From Mucilaginibacter sp. UR6-1 (GTDB taxonomy: Bacteria; Bacteroidota; Bacteroidia; Sphingobacteriales; Sphingobacteriaceae): a DNA stretch of 64,000 nt. Position numbers and translations under genes: made by a program. Location of the stretch: NCBI RefSeq assembly GCF_020880975.1, contig NZ_JAJIWP010000001.1:744001-808000 (forward strand), given 5' to 3'. Shown here piece by piece: positions 55,056-62,976 of this stretch (positions are counted from its first letter, which is position 1; every line of letters begins with the position of its first letter). The notes beneath the pieces were generated by a model, which worked only from the letters and a program-made list of their open reading frames with translations, was not told where the DNA came from and did not search any database.

Positions 55056-55556
55056 TCAGATCTGGATATCAATATTCCCCTGAAAATATATCGGGTCGCG
55101 GCTATCGCTGATGATGTTGGCCGTAGCGGTACCATTCTTAAACACATCCATAGTTAAACGACGCGCCTTACGGGTATCCTTAAAATTGATGATTACCTGC
55201 CAGCGGTCTTTTTTAGGCGTGATCTTGTAATCAAATTTGGTAGAGGTAAATTTAATGCCGCCATCTTCTCCTGCTAACGGCGCATTCATATACACACGGC
55301 CAAAATAGGGTAGAAAAGCTATCACCGAGTCCTTACGTATCTTAATATCGTAACTGTTTGCCGGGGTAAGAAAAACCTGACGACCACCCATCGGATTCAT
55401 CCACTGCGCCACAAAAGTATATTTTACAGAATCGATCTTTCCTTTTACAGCCTGTTCTTGCTTAGCTTTTTTATCAGCCTTGGTATTTTGAGCGAATGCG
55501 GTATTTACAGCCAATCCTAAAAAGGCTATAAAAAATATTTTGATGAGATTTTTCAT
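55056..55556 (-). CDS. DUF4251 exported protein
   Basis: A 166-residue protein with a signal peptide (ending NTAFAQ), a lysine-rich linker and a beta-rich DUF4251 domain (~45-166) containing NPMGGRQVFLTPANSYDIKI and LPYFGRVY. Family role unknown; such small proteins are periplasmic or surface located in Bacteroidota. The stop codon directly abuts the convergent eutC stop. Confidence 0.82.
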   Translation of the reverse strand: MKNLIKIFFIAFLGLAVNTAFAQNTKADKKAKQEQAVKGKIDSVKYTFVAQWMNPMGGRQVFLTPANSYDIKIRKDSVIAFLPYFGRVYMNAPLAGEDGGIKFTSTKFDYKITPKKDRWQVIINFKDTRKARRLTMDVFKNGTATANIISDSRDPIYFQGNIDIQI

Positions 55557-55639
55557 GAGAATATACCTGGTTAGATTATCTGATTAACAAAAGGTTTAAC
55601 CATAAGTTGCTGTTAAACTGAATTTTATTTCAAATCTCA

Positions 55640-55675
55640 AACAAAAAACGGCCTTTCAAAAACTGAGAGGCCGTC
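55640..55675 (-). terminator. Terminator of htpG
   Basis: A 10-bp stem (55648-55657 with 55665-55674) around a 7-nt loop is followed on the minus strand by a T-rich tract. It lies 25 bp after the htpG stop. Confidence 0.85.
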
Positions 55676-55699
55676 TTTTAAATAGTTTATTAATGTTAC

Positions 55700-57583
55700 T
55701 TATATCAAATTAACACTGCGGTTAACAAACTCTGTGAGCTCAGGGCCGGTTAGCAAGCCTTGTGATAACAAGGCCAGGTCAAACGCCTGTTTAGCTAATT
55801 GCGATTGCGTATCATCGCTCTCAGCATCCAGTATACGGCTGATCAGTTTATGGTTGCCGTTCACTATCACTTTATAGTTATCAGGCATGCTGCCATAAAA
55901 GCCCATACCGCCGCCCATGGCAGCCATATCCTTCATGCGGCGCATAAACTCGTCCATGGTAACCGTAACAGGCAATTCATCCGGGCTAAGGCTCTCCAAC
56001 TCCACACGGTAAGCCGGTTTATTGATGGCTTTGGTAAATATATCCTTAACCCTGGTGGTTTGTTCCTCGGTCAATACGGTTTCAGGCGCGTCGTCCTTTT
56101 TAATCAGTTTATCGGCAACATCAGCATCAACACGTTTAAGAGATGTTTTATCCAGCTTTTGTTCCAGGTGACTGATGAAGTGATTATCAATAGGAGAGTT
56201 CATCAGCAATACATCATAACCCTTTTTATTGGCTGATTGGATGAACGAATCCTGCTTTGCGGCATCATTGGTATAAATGTATACCAACTGGCCGTCTTTA
56301 TCAGTTTGTGTGGCTTCTACCTTTTCTTTATACTCGTTCAGGGTAAAGTTTTCGTTGTTGGTATTGCTTAACAACACAAAATCCTTGGCCTTTTCGTAAA
56401 ATTTCTCTTCGCTTACAAATCCGTATTTAACAAACAAACCAATATCGCTCCATTTTTCTTCGTAGGCTTTACGGTCTTGTTTAAATATCTCGCTAAGCTT
56501 ATCGGCTACCTTTTTGGTGATGTAATTGTTGATCTTTTTAACGTTGCTATCGGCTTGCAAAAAGCTGCGCGATACGTTAAGAGGAATATCCGGAGAATCA
56601 ATTACACCATGCAGCAGCATCAAAAATTCAGGTACTATATCCTTCACCTCATCGGTAATAAATACCTGGCGCGAGAATAATTTGATCTTGTTGCGCTGTA
56701 CCTCAAAATCGTTCTTCAACTTAGGGAAGTAAAGTACACCGGTAAGATTGAACGGATAATCAACATTCAGGTGAATCCAGAACAACGGATCTTCTGAAAA
56801 AGGATAAAGCTCCTTGTAAAATTTCAGGTAATCTTCGTCCTTTAATTCATTAGGTGCTTTCGTCCAGATGGGGTTGGTATCATTGATAATATTGTCAACC
56901 TCAATGGTTTTATATTTGGGTTTGCCTTCCTCGTCAACACCATCTTCTTCTTCCTGCTCGTTGGTGCCGAATTTAATAGGCACAGGCAGAAATTTACAGT
57001 ACTTATCCAGTATTTGCTGAAGTTTGTGCTTTTCTAAAAACTCTTCAGACTCGCTGTTGATGTACAGGGTGATCTCGGTTCCGCGCTCTTCTAATACGCC
57101 ATCGCCAATTTCAAACTCGGTGCTGCCATCGCAAACCCAAAAGGCTGGTTTAGCACCATCCTGGTAGGATAGGGTTTGAATCTCAACCTTATCGGCAACC
57201 ATGAAAGCTGAATAAAAACCCAGGCCGAAACGACCGATGATCTCGTTCGCGTCTTTAGCTTCCTTGAATTTCTCCATAAATTCAGTGGCGCCTGAGAATG
57301 CGATCTGGTTGATGTATTTCTTGATCTCCTCGGCGGTCATACCAATACCGTTATCAGATATGGTGATGGTTTTGGCATCCTTATCAAATGCTACCTCAAC
57401 ACGAAGGTCATCAACCGGGCCATTGTACTGGCCTAATGACGATAAGCGTTTAAGTTTTTGCGTAGCATCAACCGCGTTTGATACCAGCTCGCGCAAAAAT
57501 ATCTCGTTATCTGAATAAAGGAATTTTTTGATTATCGGGAAAATGTTCTCGGTGTGGATTGAAATTGTGCCTTTTTCTTGCAT
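55700..57583 (-). CDS. htpG: Chaperone protein HtpG (bacterial Hsp90)
   Basis: A 627-residue cytosolic ATP-dependent chaperone. The ATP-binding domain is at ~1-220 with FLRELVSNAVDATQKL (catalytic glutamate) and SDNGIGM, followed by GRFGLGFYSAFMV; middle and dimerisation domains complete the usual length. The acidic insert NEQEEEDGVDEEG near residue 210 is seen in Bacteroidota. It appears as a single gene with its own terminator. A small membrane protein gene lies upstream on the same strand, 95 bp away. Confidence 0.95.
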   Translation of the reverse strand: MQEKGTISIHTENIFPIIKKFLYSDNEIFLRELVSNAVDATQKLKRLSSLGQYNGPVDDLRVEVAFDKDAKTITISDNGIGMTAEEIKKYINQIAFSGATEFMEKFKEAKDANEIIGRFGLGFYSAFMVADKVEIQTLSYQDGAKPAFWVCDGSTEFEIGDGVLEERGTEITLYINSESEEFLEKHKLQQILDKYCKFLPVPIKFGTNEQEEEDGVDEEGKPKYKTIEVDNIINDTNPIWTKAPNELKDEDYLKFYKELYPFSEDPLFWIHLNVDYPFNLTGVLYFPKLKNDFEVQRNKIKLFSRQVFITDEVKDIVPEFLMLLHGVIDSPDIPLNVSRSFLQADSNVKKINNYITKKVADKLSEIFKQDRKAYEEKWSDIGLFVKYGFVSEEKFYEKAKDFVLLSNTNNENFTLNEYKEKVEATQTDKDGQLVYIYTNDAAKQDSFIQSANKKGYDVLLMNSPIDNHFISHLEQKLDKTSLKRVDADVADKLIKKDDAPETVLTEEQTTRVKDIFTKAINKPAYRVELESLSPDELPVTVTMDEFMRRMKDMAAMGGGMGFYGSMPDNYKVIVNGNHKLISRILDAESDDTQSQLAKQAFDLALLSQGLLTGPELTEFVNRSVNLI

Positions 57584-57678
57584 AATTCTATACTATTATA
57601 ATTTTAATAATGATCGGTGAACAGCAAACATCAATGCCTGTTCCAAAGTACAGGAGATTGTCAAATTGGCAGTGATAA

Positions 57679-58014
57679 CTATGTGTGTTTTACAATATCT
57701 GATATATGTGCCAAAAACAAACAAATGAACAAGCCATAACCGAAAAGGTAAAGCACTTTTGACCGTACCGGTTTTTCTTTGATATAGCTTTTTATTAAAA
57801 AATATGATCCGGCAAAAGTGAAATAAAATAATAAAAGGAATGGTATGAGGAGTATTAAGCTTGCGAAAACAGAGGTTTCAACATATTTGCTCCCGGTAGC
57901 TTTAGCAAATTGCGTAAATAAGATAATTGATACAATTGCAATCATACCATACTTAAAATATCTTTTAGCCTTATTATAGTTTTTAAGCGGATCAGAGGCA
58001 GGGATTTGTGACAT
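57679..58014 (-). CDS. Small membrane protein, unknown function
   Basis: A 111-residue protein with about three hydrophobic helices (near 23-38, 48-72 and 88-106) and a charged N-terminus (NYNKAKRYFKYG). It is more AT-rich than its neighbours. No family recognised. The AUG at 58014 is the plausible start. It may be transcribed with htpG, but a 95-bp gap and different composition suggest otherwise. Confidence 0.55.
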   Translation of the reverse strand: MSQIPASDPLKNYNKAKRYFKYGMIAIVSIILFTQFAKATGSKYVETSVFASLILLIPFLLLFYFTFAGSYFLIKSYIKEKPVRSKVLYLFGYGLFICLFLAHISDIVKHT

Positions 58015-58123
58015 ACCGGTTTAAGCGTTTTAATTTCATGCCAAAAATATCACACGTTTTTCATGTATTTGCTGTTACTTAGCACAAAATTTCAATCACT
58101 TTGTTAAACAAAATAAATCTCTC

Positions 58124-58738
58124 ATGAAAAAAATCACACTCATGTTGGCCTTCTTTTTTGGGGCTACTTATTTTGCGTCGGCGCAGCTTATACCAAATTT
58201 TCAGTTTGGTGCTAAGGCCGGTGTCAACTTGTCAAGCTTTAGTTTATCAAATAACAATTTTGACGGTGCCAACCGTGCCGGTTACCTGGGCGGTTTTTGG
58301 GCAAGGGTAGGCGGTTTGGGTTTTCACTTTCAGCCGGAGCTTTACCTTACAGGCAAAAACGTAAAGATAGAGCAGGAAGTTGGCGGCGTAACCGCGGTAA
58401 ATAACGTAAAGTTTACCAGTATTGATGTACCATTATTAGTAGGTACCAAAGTAGGTGCATTAGGTTTTGGCGGTCGCTTTTATACCGGTCCGCTTATTTC
58501 ATTTAAAATCAGCGATGATCAAAGCTTTGGTAACGCTGTAGGTAACGCTGTTACGCTTACTGATATTAAAAATCAAAATTTTGCCTGGCAGGTGGGTGCA
58601 GGTGTTGATATTCGTGACCTTTCGATCGATCTGCGCTATGAGTATGGCTTAACCAAGCAAACTTATAATGATGGTGCATCAAAAGCCCGTATAAACCTGT
58701 TTAACCTTACACTGGCATACAAGCTATTCGCGTTATAA
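58124..58738 (+). CDS. Outer-membrane beta-barrel (porin-family) protein
   Basis: A 204-residue protein with a signal peptide (ending FASAQL) and a single eight-stranded barrel domain typical of the outer-membrane beta-barrel family: alternating strands such as FGAKAGVNLSSFSLS at the start, then GGRFYTGPLISFKIS and SIDLRYEYGLTKQ, ending in a strand with aromatic/aliphatic end (TLAYKLFAL). Function unknown; likely structural. Single gene with terminator. Confidence 0.85.
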   Translation: MKKITLMLAFFFGATYFASAQLIPNFQFGAKAGVNLSSFSLSNNNFDGANRAGYLGGFWARVGGLGFHFQPELYLTGKNVKIEQEVGGVTAVNNVKFTSIDVPLLVGTKVGALGFGGRFYTGPLISFKISDDQSFGNAVGNAVTLTDIKNQNFAWQVGAGVDIRDLSIDLRYEYGLTKQTYNDGASKARINLFNLTLAYKLFAL

Positions 58739-58763
58739 TTTTATACAGAAATCATAATATAAT

Positions 58764-58797
58764 AATAAAGGCTCCTTCAAAATAAGGAGCCTTTATT
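58764..58797. terminator. Bidirectional terminator between the barrel gene and the MFS gene
   Basis: A 14-bp perfect stem (58764-58777 with 58784-58797) around a 6-nt loop, AT-rich at both ends, between convergent genes. Confidence 0.9.
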
Positions 58798-58821
58798 GTT
58801 TACAGAGCATTCATAAATAGT

Positions 58822-60081
58822 TTAAGCGTGTTCAATAGCGTGTTTAAGCGCCGCGTTGTGTTTATACTTGAATACGAACGGAAATATAACCGCTATAATC
58901 AGCGCGTAAGCGGCAAAGGTGAGCCATATGCCATGCCAGTCTTTAGTGTTATCAGCATTAGTGAAAAACCTATCGATCAGGAAACCGCTGGCCAGGCTGC
59001 CAAAAACGGCGCCAAAACCGTTAACCATCATCATGAAGAGGCCCTGCGCGCTGCCGCGAATTTCGGGTGTGGTTTGGGTTTCAACAAAAAGGGAACCCGA
59101 TATATTGAAAAAATCAAACGCCATGCCATATACAATGCACGACAGGATGATCATCCACAAACCGTCGGCAGGGTTACCAAAAGCGAATAGTCCGAAACGC
59201 AATACCCAGGCCAGCATACTGAAAAGCATTACGTACTTAATGCCAAACTTGCGCAAAAAGAACGGTATAGCCAGTATGAAACCGGTTTCGGAAAATTGAG
59301 AGATAGACATGATGATAGCCGGGTACTTTACCGCCCAGGTATTTTTATAAGCTTCTACCTCGGCAAAGCCATGAATATAGGTATCGCCGTAAGCATTTGT
59401 TAATTGTAATGCCGCGCCAAGCAATAGCGAAAAGGCAAAAAAGATGGCGAAACGCGGATCGCGCAATAACTTAAACGCGTTTAAACCTAAACTGCCCGAA
59501 GCCAGCACACCGGTTGCTTTGTTAAGCATGGGCCTTGCTTTTGGTAAGGTAAAGGCATATAAACCTAAAGCCAGGGATACGGCTCCGGCGATGTAGAACT
59601 GGTTGGCCGAAGTTTCGTTACGGCTGATGCTCACCGTCCACAAGGCGGCTATAAAACCAACGGTTCCCCAAAAGCGAATGGGAGGGTAGTCTTTTACAAC
59701 ATCCTTTTGCTCGTTTTTAAGTGCCGAGTAAGCAACAGTTATGGATAACGATAGCGTAGGCATGTAAAAAAACATGTTAACCAACATCACCCAAAAAAAC
59801 GTAACCGGGTTGGTAACCATAGGCAGGCAAAAAAGCACACAAGCGCCGCCAATATGCATTATGCCATACAGTTTTTCGGCGTTGATATATCTATCAGATA
59901 TGATACCCGCTAACGCCGGCATGAAGATAGCCGAAATGCCCATGGTCGAAAATATGGCGCCAAACTGCGCGCCCGACCATTGCTTGTTTTGAAACCAATA
60001 TGCACCAATGGTGAGCAACCACGCCCCCCAGATAAAAAACTGCATAAAGTTCATCAGTATTAAGCGATACTTAATATTCAT
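58822..60081 (-). CDS. MFS transporter, nucleoside:H+ symporter (NupG-like)
   Basis: A 419-residue transporter with twelve helices. The opening MNIKYRLILMNFMQFFIWG matches the nucleoside-proton symporter family of Bacteroidota, with FFYMPTLSLSITVAYSALK and IRFWGTVGFIAALW further on. It should import nucleosides or, in Bacteroidota, possibly sugars. I take the ATG at 60081; the frame extends to a TTG at 60165 in non-coding-looking DNA. A terminator lies between it and the next upstream gene, so it has its own promoter. Confidence 0.85.
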   Translation of the reverse strand: MNIKYRLILMNFMQFFIWGAWLLTIGAYWFQNKQWSGAQFGAIFSTMGISAIFMPALAGIISDRYINAEKLYGIMHIGGACVLFCLPMVTNPVTFFWVMLVNMFFYMPTLSLSITVAYSALKNEQKDVVKDYPPIRFWGTVGFIAALWTVSISRNETSANQFYIAGAVSLALGLYAFTLPKARPMLNKATGVLASGSLGLNAFKLLRDPRFAIFFAFSLLLGAALQLTNAYGDTYIHGFAEVEAYKNTWAVKYPAIIMSISQFSETGFILAIPFFLRKFGIKYVMLFSMLAWVLRFGLFAFGNPADGLWMIILSCIVYGMAFDFFNISGSLFVETQTTPEIRGSAQGLFMMMVNGFGAVFGSLASGFLIDRFFTNADNTKDWHGIWLTFAAYALIIAVIFPFVFKYKHNAALKHAIEHA

Positions 60082-60184
60082 AAGGGCTTGAGTAGTAGTA
60101 TAAAAGTCAGTTACGTTTTTAAAAGCGGAAAGTAGCGAAATATTGCGATAATATAAAACGTGCAAATTATTAATCTATAAACAT

Positions 60185-60212
60185 AAAACGCCGCCTGATA
60201 AGGCAGCGTTTT
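60185..60212 (-). terminator. Terminator after the bifunctional nuclease-family gene
   Basis: AAAACGC (60185-60191) with GCC (60093-type inner pairs at 60193-60195) pairs with GGC (60102-type, 60202-60204) and GCGTTTT (60206-60212), with one mismatch. A T-rich end is present on both strands. Confidence 0.8.
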
Positions 60213-60238
60213 GTTATAACAATGTTGCGGAGAATGTA

Positions 60239-60841
60239 TCAGGACGACTTGCGGCGATTAAGTTCATCGCGCAGTTTGGCCGCCTTTTCGTAAGCTTCAT
60301 CATTCAATGCTTCCTGTAAACGTGTGCGCAGTTCATCTTCACTTAACGATGCATAGTTGCCCGCTGTTGATGTAATGGTTGGCTTTTCCTCAGCGCCTTC
60401 GTTAATGTTTTCGAGGTATACAAACTCATTGCCCTCAATAACAATACCCGCTGTTGAGAGGATAAACTCATAAGTATAAATAGGGCAGCTAAACCTTACC
60501 GAAATAGCAATAGCGTCTGACGTGCGTGCATCTATCTCCATCGTGCGCTTGCCATCACTGCATATCAGCTTCGCGTAAAAAATACCATCAACCAGGTTAT
60601 AAATAATTACCTCCTGTACGCTGATGCTGAATGATTGCGCAAAGGTTTTGAACAGATCGTGCGTAAGCGGACGACTGGGTGTCATCTTCTCAATCTCGAT
60701 AGCTATGGCCTGTGCTTCAAAGCTGCCGATGATGATCGGTAACCTGCGCCTGCCATTTATTTCGCCCAAAACAAGGGCATACGCGCCGGATTGTGTTTGG
60801 CTGTATGATAGCCCTACAATATCCAGCTCAATTTTCTTCAT
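60239..60841 (-). CDS. Bifunctional nuclease family (DUF151) protein with C-terminal UVR motif
   Basis: A 200-residue cytosolic protein. Residues ~1-135 are a DUF151/BFN domain (LPIIIGSFEAQAIAIEIEK, then ARTSDAIAISVRFSCPIY); the C-terminal ~35 residues (DELRTRLQEALNDEAYEKAAKLRDE) form a UvrB/UvrC interaction motif. Plant relatives cut DNA and RNA; the bacterial activity is unproven. I start at the ATG 60841 (MKKIELDIVGLSYS); an in-frame ATG at 60853 adds four residues. The UVR tail is common in this family. Confidence 0.88.
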   Translation of the reverse strand: MKKIELDIVGLSYSQTQSGAYALVLGEINGRRRLPIIIGSFEAQAIAIEIEKMTPSRPLTHDLFKTFAQSFSISVQEVIIYNLVDGIFYAKLICSDGKRTMEIDARTSDAIAISVRFSCPIYTYEFILSTAGIVIEGNEFVYLENINEGAEEKPTITSTAGNYASLSEDELRTRLQEALNDEAYEKAAKLRDELNRRKSS

Positions 60842-61104
60842 GTTGTTTCCCATCGCAAAACCCTTCGGCCCATGCCGTGTGTATTCTGTATGTTTTTATT
60901 TTAAAGGCCTTAGCTAAATTTTAGCCTGCCAAAAACTGTATAATCCTATCTGCAAAAAACGATGCGCAGGCATCTTTGTTTAAAAATTATTACAGTTATG
61001 GTTTGTTGGCAATTAACTAACTTAATTTAATAAAAATTGAGCCGAATATACAAAATTGCCCCGACAGCGCGCTGCATAAATTAAGTGTTTAGTACTTTAA
61101 ACCT

Positions 61105-61112
61105 TACTTTTG
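61105..61112 (+). promoter_or_regulatory. -7 promoter element of the TPR gene
   Basis: TACTTTTG fits TAnnTTTG and would start transcription near 61119. The ATG at 61138 would then have under 20 nt of leader, which supports the ATG at 61177. The rest of 60842-61104 shows no gene. Confidence 0.5.
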
Positions 61113-61176
61113 TGCCACGCAATGTATTTTAATACTGATGCGTTCAACTTTTGATCATAAAATAATCACCAATATT

Positions 61177-61521
61177 ATGCAGGCAAGCAGGTTAGAAAAA
61201 CTGTTGGAATTTATAAAGAACGAGCCGGATGACGAATTTTTAAAATACGCCTTAGCTACAGAGTATCTCAGGCTTAATGATACAGACAAGGCGCTTGCTT
61301 ATTACGAGGACCTGACAAGCAACCATCCGGGTTATACGGGCACCTATTACCATTTAGGTAAATTGTATGAGGCGCTAAACCGTAAGGATGATGCCATTGC
61401 TACTTATCAAACCGGCATGCGCATTACCCGCGAAAAGCGCGATAATCATGCCTATTCAGAATTACAGGCAGCTTATAACCAGGCTGCCGGGGTGTTTGAC
61501 GATGATGATGACGATTATTAA
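61177..61521 (+). CDS. Small tetratricopeptide-repeat protein
   Basis: A 114-residue cytosolic protein made of TPR helices: FLKYALATEYLRLNDTDKALAYYEDLTSNHP and TYYHLGKLYEALNRKDDAIATYQTGM, then an acidic tail of six aspartates and a tyrosine. It starts MQASRLEKLLEFIKN at 61177; an earlier ATG at 61138 would add thirteen residues but leave almost no leader. Function is protein-protein binding of unknown target; single gene. Confidence 0.82.
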   Translation: MQASRLEKLLEFIKNEPDDEFLKYALATEYLRLNDTDKALAYYEDLTSNHPGYTGTYYHLGKLYEALNRKDDAIATYQTGMRITREKRDNHAYSELQAAYNQAAGVFDDDDDDY

Positions 61522-61713
61522 TTCAGATAACAAGCGCTGATCAACATTTTTGGACATAAGTATATTATGGCATTTTGATGTATTTCGTGAATAACGCCAT
61601 TGTTCATAAACGTTAAATATTGCCATAATTTATACTTAAATCGCACTAAAACAACACATTAAAGTGTTAATTAATTTGTGCATAACCTGTTAATAAAAAC
61701 ATTTAAATTACAC

Positions 61714-61744
61714 TTGACAAGCATTAACATAGTGACTATCTTAG
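61714..61744 (+). promoter_or_regulatory. Strong promoter of the candidate noncoding RNA
   Basis: TTG at 61714-61716 and TATCTTAG at 61737-61744 are exactly 20 bp apart, within the 19-21 bp spacing of Bacteroidota promoters; read as an Escherichia-type site it is TTGACA, 17 bp, TATCTT. Start of transcription would be near 61750. Confidence 0.75.
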
Positions 61745-61749
61745 TATTA

Positions 61750-62096
61750 TCAAGAACGACGTATTTTGACAGCCTCACAGGAATACAGAAATTGAATCGG
61801 GCGAGCCTTCGGGGGAGCTAAAGATCAAGGGAGTACCTGAATTACATAAAGATTAAAAAACGAAAGTGATTTAAACAAAACGTGTAATTAGCGGGGTATT
61901 GCGGAAATTGTGGCGCTCTACGGAGTTAAAACAATGAGAAGAAATGACTTGGAGAGTAGTTGTAACCTGCGAAGGTATACAGCGAGGGCCGGTCGGTTAA
62001 AGATCACACAAAACTTGATGCCTTTGGGCGGCTACGGCTGTTAAAAGGTTAAAAACGGAAGCTGAATCGAACAGAGGAGGCTTCCGTTTTGCTTTT
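61750..62096 (+). ncRNA. Candidate structured noncoding RNA of about 345 nt, family not recognised
   Basis: The stretch has its own promoter (61714-61744) and its own terminator hairpin (62052-62062 with 62080-62090, then TTTT), and no long open frame. Composition is more G-rich than surrounding intergenic DNA. Visible helices include GTACCTGAATTACA-type bases near 61834-61845 pairing with TGTAATTA and GGGGTA near 61883-61899, and ATCA/TGAT near 62003-62020. The motif TAAAGATCA appears twice (61819-61827 and 61998-62006). It lacks RNase P, tmRNA, SRP and SAM/B12 riboswitch hallmarks. 6S-like or a lineage-specific RNA is possible. Confidence 0.6.
62052..62096 (+). terminator. Terminator of the noncoding RNA
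   Basis: AAAACGGAAGC (62052-62062) pairs perfectly with GCTTCCGTTTT (62080-62090) around a 17-nt loop; GCTTTT follows. Confidence 0.88.
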
Positions 62097-62207
62097 ATAG
62101 CTATTTTTGCTTGATCAAGTATTATCTTTAGGTTGATTTTATTGCCTCTAAAATAAAATTAACTGTTTGATGGTTATAATGTTATCTGTTTATCAAAAAC
62201 ATTATTC

Positions 62208-62915
62208 ATGAAGACCATCATCTTGTCTGTTTTAACAGCCATCACACTAACCACTGGTTTGCATCAGCAAAGCTATTCATCAACTAAAAAATATATCCAC
62301 ACCGTGGCACCTGCTATTGAAGGTTGGTATTTCAGGGCTATAAGCGGCTATCCGGCTGCAATTAGTTTTGAATTGGTAGTGCTATTTAAAAATGGCGAAT
62401 ACCTTGAGGTAGGTGATGAGCCCGTTGAAACCATCGATGTGGCCGCGTCAAAAAAATCACGGCCGAAAGCATGGGGAACATGGAAAAAAACTGGCGCTAC
62501 ATTTTATCTCACCAACTCGAAAAACCAAACACATGATTACAAACTTGGGGCAGGCAACTGGTTCCCGGCATTTGCATACAGTGCATCATTACCGCTAAAA
62601 AAGGGCTATGAAAAAGCCACCGGCGGAGATTATGGTAATGGTACAATAGCGTTAACCATCAACAAAATAAATTTTATTGATGCCACGCATTTTACAACAG
62701 GCAGCAACAGCGGCATATCAACGCCAAATGCTAAAGCAGGCAAGGTAACCAGCGCTAAAGGCACCTACAAAATTTCGGCACATGCCATTACGTTTACTTA
62801 TGATGATGGTAAAACAGTCACCAAATCATTCGCAATGGGTGCATCAGGCTCACCGGCAAAGGCTACCAATACCATGATATTTATTGGCGGCGATCCGTTT
62901 ACTGATACCGAATAA
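62208..62915 (+). CDS. Secreted protein of unknown function
   Basis: A 235-residue protein with a signal peptide (MKTIILSVLTAITLTTGL) and a beta-rich body with GWYFRAISGYPAAISFELVV and repeated GTW/GTIAL/GTYKI strands that suggest a lipocalin-like or calycin-type barrel; that is only a visual impression. No family recognised. It stands alone between the RNA gene and phoH. The start has no clear ribosome site, as usual here. Confidence 0.65.
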   Translation: MKTIILSVLTAITLTTGLHQQSYSSTKKYIHTVAPAIEGWYFRAISGYPAAISFELVVLFKNGEYLEVGDEPVETIDVAASKKSRPKAWGTWKKTGATFYLTNSKNQTHDYKLGAGNWFPAFAYSASLPLKKGYEKATGGDYGNGTIALTINKINFIDATHFTTGSNSGISTPNAKAGKVTSAKGTYKISAHAITFTYDDGKTVTKSFAMGASGSPAKATNTMIFIGGDPFTDTE

Positions 62916-62976
62916 TGCCGTACATATCAAAGTGGCTCTTGCTTTTCTGCAACATTAATTCCTAATTTAGTAGGAT

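Noticed and set aside
61564..61629. Nine-base inverted repeat ATTATGGCA/TGCCATAAT separated by 48 nt
   Set aside because: Possibly regulatory, but far apart and AT-rich with no T run; not enough to call a feature.
61750..62096. RNase P RNA, tmRNA or SRP RNA
   Set aside because: Length and promoter fit such RNAs, but GAGGAAAGTCC/ACAGAA, a tRNA-like T arm with tag frame, and the SRP GGTCAGG/GGAAG core are all absent.
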